In this document: piece by piece, positions 9,027-18,588 of the stretch
How positions within the stretch are numbered: the first letter of the stretch is position 1
Layout: each line of letters starts with the position of its first letter
Assembly (NCBI RefSeq): GCF_016406125.1
Contig: NZ_CP066339.1
Span: 1,054,001-1,118,000, forward strand
From: Alicyclobacillus sp. SO9
GTDB taxonomy: Bacteria > Bacillota > Bacilli > Alicyclobacillales > Alicyclobacillaceae
DNA: 64,000 nt
Reading direction: 5' to 3'
Notes under the pieces: model-generated
The model's database searches: none
What the model was told of the DNA's origin: nothing
What the model saw: only the letters and a program-made list of their open reading frames with translations
Made by a program: the position numbers and the translations under genes

Positions 9027-10106
9027 TCAAGCCTTAATCGCAGGAATTCGCACCCTGATGCTCGTGCCGTGGTTGAGGCTGCTTTGTGCATGAACCGAAC
9101 CGCCGTGAAGTTCGGCAATTTGTTTGACAATGGCGAGGCCAAGGCCTGTGCCGCCGGAATTTCGCGATCGCGATTTGTCCACACGGTACAACCTGTCGAA
9201 AATGTGTGGTAAATCCTCCTCGGGGATTCCAGGGCCATTGTCAGACACTTGAATCTCCAGGATGCCGCCTTCTTCTACAGCTGTGACTCGTACCAGACCA
9301 TCAGCGGGGGCGTAGCGTACAGCGTTGTCTACCAAATTGAACACGACCTGTTCCAGCCGAAGCGCATCAACACGGAGTCTGTGTGTTACATCGATATCAA
9401 TCGCAAGACGGGCATTTTTGGTAGCGGCAAAGGGGCGCAGATGTTCAACCACCTTTCGCACAACCCTTTTGACATCAGTAGACTCCAATTCTATCTGCAA
9501 AGAGCCTTCTTGGGCTCGTGCCAAATCGAATAAATTGGTAATTAGTCTTTCGATTCGGCCAGATTCTTCATAAATAATCTCCAAATAATTGTCCTTGTCT
9601 TGTTCAGATTGAGCTAGTCCTTCTTTCAAAACCTCTGAGTAACCGTGAATGTAACTTAAAGGTGTTCGCAATTCGTGGGAAATATCAGCTAAGAACTGAT
9701 TGCGTGACGTATTCAGAAACTCAAGGTTTTGGGCCAGACCGTTAATGGATTGACCCAGTCGTGCAATCTCATCTTCTCCGCTAACCGCCACCTTTGTGTT
9801 ATAGGTCCCGCTAATCATGCTTTGTGTTACTGCAGCCATGCGGACCAACGGCCGCGTCAATTGATTGGACAAAATCATTGCCAGACCGGCGGCCAGTAAT
9901 ACCGCTCCAAATCCAGCGAGAACAAACAGCCATTGCGCAATGTTTGTTAAGGCAGTCAAAGATTCACCAGATGTTCCTTTGAGAGCGCTGTGAAAGAGCG
10001 CATTGTGAAATAACTGAGTCAGCGCAATATATAAGATGGCAAGTACAAATAGAACAAGTGCAGTAATCGTTAGCGTCATCTTTGCAACAATGCTGCGTCG
10101 AATCAC
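9027..10106 (-). CDS. Sensor histidine kinase (HAMP-HisKA-HATPase)
   Basis: A 359-aa membrane kinase. Two transmembrane helices (about 13-33 and 57-79) flank a very short extracytoplasmic loop of about 23 residues, then HAMP, then HisKA with the phospho-accepting His144 in DISHELRTPLSY. The ATPase domain has NLVDNAVRYAP, DNGPGIP and GGTGLGLAI. The short loop suggests it senses a membrane-level signal or a partner protein. Its GTG start overlaps the stop of the response-regulator gene (GTGA), so the two are translationally coupled. The neighbouring Met-rich and SHOCT proteins hint at envelope or metal stress. Confidence 0.93.
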   Translation of the reverse strand: MIRRSIVAKMTLTITALVLFVLAILYIALTQLFHNALFHSALKGTSGESLTALTNIAQWLFVLAGFGAVLLAAGLAMILSNQLTRPLVRMAAVTQSMISGTYNTKVAVSGEDEIARLGQSINGLAQNLEFLNTSRNQFLADISHELRTPLSYIHGYSEVLKEGLAQSEQDKDNYLEIIYEESGRIERLITNLFDLARAQEGSLQIELESTDVKRVVRKVVEHLRPFAATKNARLAIDIDVTHRLRVDALRLEQVVFNLVDNAVRYAPADGLVRVTAVEEGGILEIQVSDNGPGIPEEDLPHIFDRLYRVDKSRSRNSGGTGLGLAIVKQIAELHGGSVHAQSSLNHGTSIRVRIPAIKA

Positions 10107-10792
10107 TCTACCACCTCGAATTTATAGCCAATGCCCCACACAGTCCGAATTGGGTCTTGGTCTGCAATTCCGGCTTCACGGAGTTTCTCGCGAATGTTCT
10201 TGACGTGACTGTCTACCGTCCTGGTTCCGCCGTAATAGTCGGACCCCCAAACCCGGTTTAACAGGTCTTCGCGTTGAAATGAACGCCCCTGGTTCTGAGC
10301 GAGCAGCAACAGAAGGTCGTATTCCTTAGGGGTTAATGACAGTGGTTTTCCACGGACATAGACATTGCGTCCTGTAACGTCAATTTGCAGAGCTATGCTC
10401 TTTAATTCAATTGTGTCCGGGGACAACTGGGTTCTTCGAAGCAAAGCCTGAACACGGGCCGTCAGCTCCCGGCCGTCGAACGGTTTAGTCAGGTAGTCGT
10501 CGGCCCCCATTGACAGGCCGGCTACCTTATCTTCAACAGCAGTTCGAGCGGTGAGCATTAATACAGGCACTGCGGGAAACCGTGACTGAATTTCGGCGCA
10601 AGTCTCCCAGCCGTCCATCCCTGGCATCATCAAGTCTAAGACCACTAAGTGCACGTGCCGGTGTTGCATCTGCAGCAAAGCAGTTTCCCCATCTTCGGCC
10701 TCTATTGTTTCATATCCTGCATTCTGTAAGTAGATTTGAATTAATCTGCGCATATGAGACTCGTCGTCCACGACCAGTATTACTTTGCTCAA
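10103..10792 (-). CDS. OmpR/PhoB-family response regulator
   Basis: A 229-aa protein: receiver domain 1-120 with acidic pocket VVDDE, phosphorylated Asp53 in VLDLMMPGMDG and Lys in LTKPFDG, then an OmpR winged-helix domain ending GIGYKFE. It is the cognate regulator of the kinase that overlaps its 3' end. TTG at 10792 is chosen because GGGAGGT lies eight bases upstream; the frame extends 45 more codons without family similarity. The divergent SHOCT gene starts 160 bases away, so the regulator may control both directions. Confidence 0.93.
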   Translation of the reverse strand: MSKVILVVDDESHMRRLIQIYLQNAGYETIEAEDGETALLQMQHRHVHLVVLDLMMPGMDGWETCAEIQSRFPAVPVLMLTARTAVEDKVAGLSMGADDYLTKPFDGRELTARVQALLRRTQLSPDTIELKSIALQIDVTGRNVYVRGKPLSLTPKEYDLLLLLAQNQGRSFQREDLLNRVWGSDYYGGTRTVDSHVKNIREKLREAGIADQDPIRTVWGIGYKFEVVE

Positions 10793-10953
10793 CGAGTTGT
10801 ACCTCCCAGCCAGTTTCGATACGAGTATCTTACATCTGAAATGTGTAGAGAGTATGTAGAACCTGGTCTCATTCTTCACATTTTCTATACGGTTCTTACA
10901 TACTTCCATGACACTTCCTGGATACACTGCAATTACGAAAGGAGATGAGTCGT
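10793..10953. promoter_or_regulatory. Divergent promoter region of the two-component operon and SHOCT gene
   Basis: This 161-base gap contains two copies of a CTTACAT-type element, ATCTTACATC near 10828 and TTCTTACATAC near 10892. The second also occurs exactly at about 8456, upstream of the methyltransferase gene. OmpR-type regulators often bind direct repeats, so these are candidate sites; no promoter hexamers were assigned. Confidence 0.35.
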
Positions 10954-11208
10954 ATGGGATATGGAATGATGGGAGGATTTGGCGGCGGACTTGGCGGGGG
11001 TGTTGGGTGGATTGGCTGGATCTTTCAGATTGTGATTCTTGTCGCCGTCATTTATCTTGTGATTTATGCCGTCAGGTCGTTTTCGGGGAACACGAAACAC
11101 CGAAGCAGTTCTTCTGATGAGGCCCAAGAGATTCTTGCGCAGAGATTTGCAAGAGGAGACATCTCTGCCGAAGACTACAAGTCGATGAAAGACCAGCTTA
11201 AGAACTGA
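10954..11208 (+). CDS. Gly/Met-rich small membrane protein with SHOCT domain
   Basis: An 84-aa protein with a glycine- and methionine-rich N terminus (MGYGMMGGFGGG), one transmembrane helix (about 22-44), a short Ser-rich linker and a C-terminal SHOCT motif (AQRFARGDISAEDYKSMKD). SHOCT domains are short oligomerisation modules found at the ends of many membrane proteins. ATG 10954 sits nine bases after AAAGGAG; an ATG three codons earlier overlaps that site. Transcribed divergently from the two-component operon, so it is likely a regulon member. Confidence 0.8.
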   Translation: MGYGMMGGFGGGLGGGVGWIGWIFQIVILVAVIYLVIYAVRSFSGNTKHRSSSSDEAQEILAQRFARGDISAEDYKSMKDQLKN

Positions 11209-11245
11209 AGTGATATACTCGGTGTTATTGATAGAGGGATCCGTG

Positions 11246-11280
11246 AGACGACCCGTCGTCGTTTAGACTGGTCGTCTTTG
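11246..11280 (+). terminator. Hairpin terminator after the SHOCT gene
   Basis: Arms AGACGACC (11246-11253) and GGTCGTCT (11270-11277) are perfectly complementary, with a 16-base loop and a short T tract after the second arm. Confidence 0.6.
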
Positions 11281-11374
11281 GATTGAGGACAGTTCATTTA
11301 GGAATCAATGTCAAAATGGAGTACACTACTCAATGGACATCAGCTAGTTTGACGTGTTTAAAGGAGCCGTTGTT

Positions 11375-12433
11375 ATGCAGGTGTACGAGGAAGCAAGCAG
11401 CTTTATCAAGCCGTGCTACAGAGAACTTGGAAAGAGTACTGAGGAAACGAACCAAAGACTGGCGGCAATTCGTGACAGCGTGGCAGAAACCGGCACTTAT
11501 GAGCTTACATACGAAGAACTGGAACACGGGGCGCGCATGGCATGGAGACATAGTAATCGCTGTATTGGCCGACTATTTTGGAACTCACTACAGGTTTTTG
11601 ATGCGAGACGCCAAGAAACCCTTGAGGATATAGTAACGGCTCTTTACAGTCATATTGAATTTGCTACGAATGCGGGAAGGATACGTCCCACCATCACTGT
11701 GCTTAGTCCCAAGGCACGGATTTGGAATCACCAACTCGTTCGCTACGCAGGGTACGAGACAGAAAGCGGCATCATTGGCGATCCCCTTTCAGTTATCTTT
11801 ACGCGAGTGTGTGAAGGTTTGGGATGGCAGGGTAAACATACGCCGTTTGATGTGCTGCCACTGGTGATTCAGATGAGCGGTGAAGAACCGGTATGGGTTC
11901 CCATTCCCGACAATTTGGTGCTGCAAGTTGAAATTCGGCACTCCGAGTTCCCGAGGTTTGAAGAGTTGGCCCTACAGTGGTATGCCGTTCCCATCATTTC
12001 CGACATGGCATTAGAGATTGGGGGGATTCGCTATCCAGCGGCACCGTTCAATGGTTGGTATATGGAGACAGAAATTGGTGCTCGCAACTTCGCAGATGTA
12101 AATCGTTACAATATGTTGCCGAAAGTCGCCTCAGCAATGGGGATCGACACCAAATCCGACGCATCCCTATGGAGGGACAAAGCGCTCATCGAGTTGAACG
12201 TTGCGGTTTTACAGTCCTTTAAACGGCACGGTGTAACCATCGTTGACCATCATACTGCAGCTAAGCAGTTCGAACGCTTTGAGCAGATGGAAACGGATGC
12301 AGGACGTGAACTGACAGGCGACTGGACATGGCTGATTCCACCGGTTTCTCCAGCGACCACACATGTTTTTCATCGTCAGTACAACGATACAGTTCTAAAA
12401 CCAAACTACTTTCGACAAAACCGCCCTTTCTGA
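11375..12433 (+). CDS. nos: Bacterial nitric oxide synthase, oxygenase domain
   Basis: A 352-aa oxygenase-only NOS. It makes nitric oxide and citrulline from arginine at a heme, using tetrahydrobiopterin or tetrahydrofolate and electrons from host reductases. The heme thiolate Cys63 lies in [13 protein letters not shown] and the arginine-binding Glu233 in [12 protein letters not shown]. The pterin side and C-terminal SPATTHVFH segment are also present. ATG 11375 has AAAGGAG eight bases upstream; a GTG seven codons earlier is less likely. In Bacillus NOS protects against oxidative stress and some antibiotics. No reductase domain or pterin genes are adjacent; the next gene is an MFS transporter on the same strand, about 190 bases on. 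Confidence 0.96.
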   Translation: MQVYEEASSFIKPCYRELGKSTEETNQRLAAIRDSVAETGTYELTYEELEHGARMAWRHSNRCIGRLFWNSLQVFDARRQETLEDIVTALYSHIEFATNAGRIRPTITVLSPKARIWNHQLVRYAGYETESGIIGDPLSVIFTRVCEGLGWQGKHTPFDVLPLVIQMSGEEPVWVPIPDNLVLQVEIRHSEFPRFEELALQWYAVPIISDMALEIGGIRYPAAPFNGWYMETEIGARNFADVNRYNMLPKVASAMGIDTKSDASLWRDKALIELNVAVLQSFKRHGVTIVDHHTAAKQFERFEQMETDAGRELTGDWTWLIPPVSPATTHVFHRQYNDTVLKPNYFRQNRPF

Positions 12434-12625
12434 AATTATTGCGGAAAGGTGAGTTGAACGAATTTGACCGACTGCAGACCTACATCAACATATCTGAAAA
12501 TAGCGAAGAATTACAGCAGGGTTTATAGTAACATTAACTATGTAAAAGTGAGTGTCCGTAGTCGCGACTGAGTTCTACTCAACGAAGTTTCCGGGTTTCG
12601 TATGGAGGAGAGGAGGAATAAATCT

Positions 12626-13960
12626 GTGGAAAAGTTCAACATGGAACAGTTTGGTGAGGCACGATGGACACACAAGACGACCTGGATGTTCGTCTCGTTT
12701 GTTCTAGGCCTGGCACTTGAGTCGTACGTTTTTTCACTGAGTTCCATTGCTATCTACTGGGTACCGATGCCGAAGTCCTTAGGTGAGCTGCTGTTGGCGT
12801 GGGCTCCAATATGGCTCATTATTGGTATCATGTTTGCCGGTCCGTTCGCGGATAGGTATGGTCGGAAAGTGACTTTGTATACGACGATGGTTTTGTACGC
12901 TGTTGGCGGTATTGTTCTGTTCTTTAGCTTCAACTATATTGTAATCCTTATTTCTCTCGCCTTGATGTTGATGGCTGGAGGCGGAGAAATGAACTCCATT
13001 ATGGTTGCAAGCCATGAGCTAATGCCGAGGAAGCACCGCGGTAAGGCTACGATGATGATTATTAACGGCATCAACTTCGGCGGAATGGTGTTAGCGATTC
13101 TGGCATTGACCACTGCAGCGCTGAGCAATAAGGCGGTGATGGACACTCAACGCAACGTGGTGGCGATTGCAGTCCTGCTTGTGGTCGCAATTCTGTTTGC
13201 TACTCGCGTGAGCATGCCGGAGTCATTCCTGTGGCTGCAGAAAAAAGGACGCCATCAAGACCTGGAACGGGTTGTGACATCGTACTTCGGTTCGGATGTG
13301 GTGACCTCTGCTGTCATAAAGGAAGTTGAGGAATCGTCCAAGCCGGTTGTGCCGACGGGACCCAAACCGAGCTTAGGCTATACTGTCTTTACTATGGTAG
13401 TCATGGTCATTGTAGCAGCGGCGAATACCATTGGTTTTGGGCTCATGGCATACGCGTTGGCGTACGCATTCTTTCCCCACATGCAACCCGTCATTTTGGC
13501 GGTCTTTGAAGGAGCGGGCTTTGTTATCGGATTCCTTGGCCTCATTGCGGACAAAGTCTCACGAAAGAAGTTCCTGTTCTGGAGTTTTGCCGGAACGTTC
13601 GTTATGACGGCGGTAGTGGGCCTGACGACAAAAGAATGGCAACACGACATGACGCTGTTTTGGATTTTGTTAATTGTTCTTGCCGGGGTCAACTCACTCT
13701 GCTACATGACCGAGGACACGGTGAAAGCGGAAGTCTGGCCAACTGTTCATCGGGGCAGTTTGACGGCGTTGGCTCGTTTTATTTCCATCGGTCTTTATAT
13801 TCCAACTATCTATATCACCGCAAATCTATCGACTTCACACTACATCTTGTTCAACGCAGGCGTATGGCTGGTCGGAACCCTAGCATCTGCCGCATGGCTC
13901 ATATGGGGTCGTGAAACAGGACGCGGTCTTAGTATTCAAAAGGCATCTGGAGAAGCCTGA
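12626..13960 (+). CDS. MFS transporter
   Basis: A 444-aa twelve-helix major facilitator protein. The A-like motif GPFADRYGRKVT follows helix 2, MPESFLWLQKKGR closes the first half, and LIADKVSRKKFL is the mirrored motif in the second half. An acidic residue in helix 1 (LGLALESYVF) is typical of metabolite:H+ symporters. Substrate unknown. GTG 12626 has AGGAGG nine bases upstream and is preferred to the ATG at 12602, which overlaps that site. It follows the nos gene but with a sizeable gap, so a shared transcript is uncertain. A strong terminator follows. Confidence 0.88.
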   Translation: MEKFNMEQFGEARWTHKTTWMFVSFVLGLALESYVFSLSSIAIYWVPMPKSLGELLLAWAPIWLIIGIMFAGPFADRYGRKVTLYTTMVLYAVGGIVLFFSFNYIVILISLALMLMAGGGEMNSIMVASHELMPRKHRGKATMMIINGINFGGMVLAILALTTAALSNKAVMDTQRNVVAIAVLLVVAILFATRVSMPESFLWLQKKGRHQDLERVVTSYFGSDVVTSAVIKEVEESSKPVVPTGPKPSLGYTVFTMVVMVIVAAANTIGFGLMAYALAYAFFPHMQPVILAVFEGAGFVIGFLGLIADKVSRKKFLFWSFAGTFVMTAVVGLTTKEWQHDMTLFWILLIVLAGVNSLCYMTEDTVKAEVWPTVHRGSLTALARFISIGLYIPTIYITANLSTSHYILFNAGVWLVGTLASAAWLIWGRETGRGLSIQKASGEA

Positions 13961-13979
13961 CTCTCTTTTGAACCATCTG

Positions 13980-14013
13980 GGCCCTGGGTACAGTACTGTG
14001 CCCAGGGCCTTTT
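13980..14013 (+). terminator. Rho-independent terminator
   Basis: Perfect 9-bp arms GGCCCTGGG (13980-13988) and CCCAGGGCC (14001-14009) followed directly by TTTT. Confidence 0.92.
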
Positions 14014-14152
14014 GGGTCTAAATGTTCGCCTTAAATCATTTCACGGACCTATTTGTCTGGTTTGTTTTGACATGCTTTTGAAATCTTGCTCTCAAAATTT
14101 ACTAGACTACGTAGACTTTCACTTGGAGAGACCTGCTTAAAGGTGATGTGGA

Positions 14153-16381
14153 ATGAAATTGAAAAAAGCTCACTCAAGCCGACATTCAAAAAGAGTCCTT
14201 ATTCTGCAAGTCGTTACGTACATAGGTCTTGGTCTTGTGGTATTACGAATGCAGGTGTTGCAAAACTGGTTTGGTCCAAGTCTGCTGGCACAAGCCAAAC
14301 AAACTCAGCAAGTCACGAAAACTGTCCTTGCACCCAGAGGGAAAATTCTTGACGCAGAGGGTCAGCCATTAGCTTATGACGTACCTTCATTTATGATGGA
14401 TATTAAAGTCAAGGGATTTAAGAATCGTCAGAAGCTAGCGTCCATGTTAAGCAAAGCCTTGGGAATTCCCGTGAGTAAAATTCTTGGTTTTGTTAGCACC
14501 AAAAAATACACGTGGGTTCAATGGCCGAACTCAATTAGTGAATTGCAAAAGCAAAATGTAGTCACTGGATTGCAAAAGCTTCGAACGGACGCACTCAATG
14601 CTGCGAAAGCAGCAGGGAAACAGGTTTCTGCAGTGCCGTACTTTACCCAATTTGCAACATTTACGCCCACGGAGAAACGAATTTACCCGTTTAACACGTT
14701 TGCCGCAAACACGGTTGGCTATGTGGATCGAAACGGGACGGGGCAGACTGGGCTTGAGCAGGAGTTTAATCGTACACTGTCAGGAAAGAACGGGCAAATT
14801 GAGTATACGCGAGATGGTGACGGTTTCCCGATTAGCTCTACGCTTAAGGTGGTCAAATCTGCACAGCCAGGCATGGACATTAAGACAACGTTGAATGCAA
14901 CGATTCAGGCATACGTGCAACAGGCGATAAAAAAACTGGTGAATAAATACCACCCGAATCACGCTGCAATCATTGTTGAAAACCCGAAAACCGGGGCTAT
15001 TTTAGGAATGGCAAGCAGACCGACATTCAATCCGAATCAGTATTGGAAGGGCAGTTCTGAGGCACTGTCTACCAATTGGGCTGTGAACAGCGTGTTTGAA
15101 CCGGGATCGACATTTAAACCGATTGTCTTGGCCGCAGCCCTTGCAACCAAGTCAGTGAACCTAGCTCAGACTTACATGTCGGGGCACATCACGGTTCAAG
15201 GCCACCGGATATACGACTGGAACCGCGTTGGCTGGGGCAAGCTCACGTTTCGAGGTGCGATGGAGAAATCCAGCAATGTGGGCTTTGCAACCATTGCTTT
15301 GCGGTTAGGCTGGCAGCATCTTATGCACTATCTGAAGGCATTCGGGTACTTGAACAGAACGGGTATCAAACTACCCGGAGAAGCTACTTCTATTATGTTT
15401 AGTCCGCAAAATCGCGGCAAACTTGAATTAGCCACTGCAGGTTTTGGCCAAGGTATAGCTGTAACACCGCTGCAGCAAATTGCTGGTATTGGTGCTTTGG
15501 CAAACGGCGGCAAATTGATGAAACCGTACATTGTGAAACAAATTGTGAATCCGAGCACAGGGAAAGCGATGAAAACGTTCCATCCGACGGTTGTAAATCC
15601 ACAGGTTGTGCCCACGTCAATAGCTAACACGGTCAGTAAAGTCATGACACAAGACGTCAATGCAAAACAGGGCATCGATCAAATTGCAGCCATCAAGGGC
15701 TACGACGTGGCAGGGAAAAGTGGTACTGCACAGATTGTAAATCCGAAAACGGGTAAGTACTATGCCAACAAATATGCCGTTTCCTTTGTTGGATACGCAC
15801 CAGGTTGGGATCCGACAGTCGAGGTATACGTTACTGTATACGGCGGGCACACGAAGCCTGGAAAGGATTGGGGGAGTACGGTGTCTGGTCCTGCGGCAAG
15901 AGAAATTCTGAAAGAGTCTATGCAGTACTATCATATTGCTCCACGGCTGGCCAATGGGACCTCCGCTTCGGGTTTAAACTCAAATGCACTGCCCCCAGTT
16001 AGTGCAACGACTCACTACATCAAGACGCCTAAACTGGCAGGTGCGTCACTGACATCTGCAGTAAATACGCTGAACCAAGATGGCTTTCATGTGCAAGTAG
16101 GCGGGACAGGCAATGTTGTAAAACGGCAATGGCCACAGCCTGGTGTGTCTGTATCTAAAGGGACCAATGTCTACTTATATGCTCCAGGCTCCAAACCTGC
16201 CAGCACGGTTACAATGCCGAATCTGCAGGGAATGCCCCTCAGGGAGGCAGGCAATATTCTAGCTGTACTAGGATTGCAATTTTCTGCAAACGGTGTCGGA
16301 TATGTCTCTTCACAGTCCGTCCCTGCAGGAACCACAGTCAAGCGGGGCCACCGCATAACAGTCAACTTTACATCAGGGTAA
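14153..16381 (+). CDS. SpoVD/PBP2-like class B penicillin-binding protein with two PASTA domains
   Basis: A 742-aa transpeptidase that crosslinks peptidoglycan outside the membrane. One N-terminal anchor helix (about 14-34) is followed by a dimerisation domain beginning APRGKILDAEG and the transpeptidase domain with STFK (Ser319), SSN (373-375) and KSGT (522-525). Two C-terminal PASTA repeats cover about 625-680 and 690-742. Class B PBPs with PASTA repeats in Bacillota are PBP2B (division) or SpoVD (spore cortex). This copy stands alone, away from mraY/mur genes, so a specialised role such as sporulation is plausible but not shown. The start follows AAAGGTGATGTGGA. Confidence 0.92.
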   Translation: MKLKKAHSSRHSKRVLILQVVTYIGLGLVVLRMQVLQNWFGPSLLAQAKQTQQVTKTVLAPRGKILDAEGQPLAYDVPSFMMDIKVKGFKNRQKLASMLSKALGIPVSKILGFVSTKKYTWVQWPNSISELQKQNVVTGLQKLRTDALNAAKAAGKQVSAVPYFTQFATFTPTEKRIYPFNTFAANTVGYVDRNGTGQTGLEQEFNRTLSGKNGQIEYTRDGDGFPISSTLKVVKSAQPGMDIKTTLNATIQAYVQQAIKKLVNKYHPNHAAIIVENPKTGAILGMASRPTFNPNQYWKGSSEALSTNWAVNSVFEPGSTFKPIVLAAALATKSVNLAQTYMSGHITVQGHRIYDWNRVGWGKLTFRGAMEKSSNVGFATIALRLGWQHLMHYLKAFGYLNRTGIKLPGEATSIMFSPQNRGKLELATAGFGQGIAVTPLQQIAGIGALANGGKLMKPYIVKQIVNPSTGKAMKTFHPTVVNPQVVPTSIANTVSKVMTQDVNAKQGIDQIAAIKGYDVAGKSGTAQIVNPKTGKYYANKYAVSFVGYAPGWDPTVEVYVTVYGGHTKPGKDWGSTVSGPAAREILKESMQYYHIAPRLANGTSASGLNSNALPPVSATTHYIKTPKLAGASLTSAVNTLNQDGFHVQVGGTGNVVKRQWPQPGVSVSKGTNVYLYAPGSKPASTVTMPNLQGMPLREAGNILAVLGLQFSANGVGYVSSQSVPAGTTVKRGHRITVNFTSG

Positions 16382-16448
16382 ACCGTTCTTTTCGCGTAAC
16401 TAACGCTAGTGTTAGACATTATCAACACTAGGCAAATCAGCCTAAACC

Positions 16449-16477
16449 AAAGGACGCCGCAAAATGCGGCGTCCTTT
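16449..16477. terminator. Bidirectional terminator between PBP and glutamate decarboxylase genes
   Basis: Perfect 12-bp arms AAAGGACGCCGC (16449-16460) and GCGGCGTCCTTT (16466-16477), loop of 5. A-rich and T-rich ends allow use from both convergent genes. Confidence 0.9.
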
Positions 16478-16568
16478 GGTGCATCTATAACAATCTCAAC
16501 GTCTCGTTTGAGTGGAGTACAGTGAAAGCAATGGTCAGGCACTGCGCGGCAATGGTGATGTCCAACGG

Positions 16569-17972
16569 TTAATGGTGAAATCCATTGTCTTTCTTCGAAC
16601 CATGCGGTATAGCTCCGTCCAGTGAATCCAGGTACTCTACCGCTTGTTTCAGATTCATGAGAAACAGGTGGGCAAGGTCCATGGAGAGCCCGTTGCGAAC
16701 TACTACGCGCATAATGGTGGTGTCTTCCATACCCTCTGGCATCGGATAGGCGGGAACTTGCCATCCGTACATGCGTAACTGTCGAGACAGGTCGTAAAGG
16801 TTCCAGTTCCCTGTATAGTTGTCCTTTAGCCGCCACGCGAATACGGGGATATCTGAGCCGTCAGTGACCAGGTGGAAAGGTTCCATTTTGCGGATTTCCC
16901 CGCTTAGAAAATGGGCTACGGATTGACAGGTTTTTTGTACTTCATAGTAGCCTTCTCTGCCCAACCGCAGGAAATTGTAGTACTGCAAAAGTACTTGTGC
17001 GCCGGGACGAGAGAAGTTCAGTGCAAAGGTTGGCATGTTTCCGCCGAGATAGGATACACGGAAAATCAAGTCCTCCGGCAAGTCTTCAGCTTCTCGCCAA
17101 ATCACCCAGCCTAGACCAGGGTAGACCAGGCCGTATTTATGTCCTGAGACATTGATGGATTTCACCCTGGGAATTTGAAAGTCCCACACTAAATCCGGTT
17201 GTAGAAAGGGGGCAATGAAACCACCGGAAGCAGCGTCAACGTGGATGGGGATGTTGAGGCCTGTCCTTTCTTCCAAATCGTCCAGTGCTTTTGCAATTTC
17301 AAGCACAGGTTCATACAGGCCGGTGTAGGTAACACCCAAAATCGGTACCACAGCAATCGTATTTTCATCAACGGCGTTCAGAACACCTTCGGCATCCAGA
17401 TAGGGGTGTTCCTCTGTTACATTGACATACCTTGGTTCAACGTCCCAATAGTTCGCGAACTTCTCCCAAACCACTTGGACTGCAGAGCTAAATACAATAT
17501 TAGGCTGCCCTGTCGATTTGCCTTGTTCCTTGCGTGTGTTCTGCCAACGCCGTTTGAGCGCCAGTCCTGCCAACATACAGGCTTCTGACGATCCCGTTGT
17601 CGACACACCCAGCGTCTTTTGCGGTTCCGGGGAATGCCACAGGTCGGCGAGAATTCGAACACATCGTTCTTCGATAGCGGCTGTTTGTGGATACTCGTCT
17701 TTGTCAATCATGTTCTTATCAAAGGATTCGGTGTACAGACGGTTTGCGGCCGGTTCCATCCAGGTGCTTACGAATGTGGCTAGATTAAGTCGGGCATTTC
17801 CGTCCAAAGCGATTTCATCGTGAATGATTTGATACGCAGTTTCGGGTAGCATGCCTTCGTCGCGCATGTGAAACCTCGGGATTGCTTCTTTGCTCTCCTG
17901 AGCAAACATCGGGTTTACGGACAAGTCATGGGGCAAGGCTCGTTGGGAATGCTTCGAGTGCCACGTCGGCAT
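16569..17972 (-). CDS. gadB: Glutamate decarboxylase
   Basis: A 467-aa PLP enzyme that converts glutamate to GABA and CO2, consuming a cytoplasmic proton. PLP is held by Lys279 in NVSGHKYG; VDAASGGFIAPF carries the ring-stacking and Asp contacts, and TTGSSEACMLAG is the phosphate-binding region. N-terminal and C-terminal segments match GadB/Gad1-type enzymes. ATG with AAGGGA upstream. No glutamate/GABA antiporter (GadC) lies next to it, so acid resistance would need an antiporter elsewhere. The C terminus ends in two histidines, as in several acid-responsive GadB proteins, but a regulatory role here is speculative. Confidence 0.95.
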   Translation of the reverse strand: MPTWHSKHSQRALPHDLSVNPMFAQESKEAIPRFHMRDEGMLPETAYQIIHDEIALDGNARLNLATFVSTWMEPAANRLYTESFDKNMIDKDEYPQTAAIEERCVRILADLWHSPEPQKTLGVSTTGSSEACMLAGLALKRRWQNTRKEQGKSTGQPNIVFSSAVQVVWEKFANYWDVEPRYVNVTEEHPYLDAEGVLNAVDENTIAVVPILGVTYTGLYEPVLEIAKALDDLEERTGLNIPIHVDAASGGFIAPFLQPDLVWDFQIPRVKSINVSGHKYGLVYPGLGWVIWREAEDLPEDLIFRVSYLGGNMPTFALNFSRPGAQVLLQYYNFLRLGREGYYEVQKTCQSVAHFLSGEIRKMEPFHLVTDGSDIPVFAWRLKDNYTGNWNLYDLSRQLRMYGWQVPAYPMPEGMEDTTIMRVVVRNGLSMDLAHLFLMNLKQAVEYLDSLDGAIPHGSKKDNGFHH

Positions 17973-18208
17973 GATAAATCCCTTCTCTCATTATTTTTCT
18001 CAGAATTCGGAGGACTTGCCTGTCCGTATTATAACAGAATAGACGGAGAGAATTGGAAAAAACCACATCTTAGTATACATATTTATACTTATTATATATT
18101 TTATTCTAAACAATATAGAAATTCGAATACACTTATCGGATATTGAGATATATGATGTCCGAGTGTGGGACCGGTCGCTACAATCGACATTGTTGGGAGG
18201 AATTCAAA

Positions 18209-18577
18209 ATGTCATTTCAATTTACCGGTATCCATCATGTTCAACTTGCAGCACCCGAAGGCTGTGAAAACACAGCCCGGCAATTTTTTGGAGAGCTGTT
18301 AGGGTGGAGTGAAGTTCCCAAACCAAAGAACTTGCAAAAGCGAGGCGGTGTTTGGTTTCAGTGTGGCGCTCAGCAGGTTCATATTGGTGTTCAACAGGAC
18401 TTTATTCCTGCCAAAAAAGCGCATCCTGCATTCCTCGTCGAGGACCTGGATGCACTCTGCAGACATTTGGACCAGAAGAATGTTTTCATCATTAATGACG
18501 AACCGCTCCCGGGAGCAAAGAGGTTCTATCTGAAAGACCCGTTTGGGAATCGGCTAGAGTTTCTAGAATGGGAATAA
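18209..18577 (+). CDS. VOC (glyoxalase/bleomycin-resistance fold) family protein
   Basis: A 122-aa single-module vicinal-oxygen-chelate protein. It has the GIHHVQLAAPEG opening strand with a metal-ligand type His, a QQVHIGV strand, HPAFLVEDLDAL, and the closing YLKDPFGNRLEFLEW, whose Glu is usually the last metal ligand. Family members are lyases, dioxygenases or binding proteins, usually dimers; the substrate is unknown. GGGAGGAATTCAAA precedes the ATG. The 235 bases upstream are strikingly AT-rich (18060-18150). A long perfect inverted repeat follows the stop. Confidence 0.85.
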   Translation: MSFQFTGIHHVQLAAPEGCENTARQFFGELLGWSEVPKPKNLQKRGGVWFQCGAQQVHIGVQQDFIPAKKAHPAFLVEDLDALCRHLDQKNVFIINDEPLPGAKRFYLKDPFGNRLEFLEWE

Positions 18578-18588
18578 CACCAAGTACG

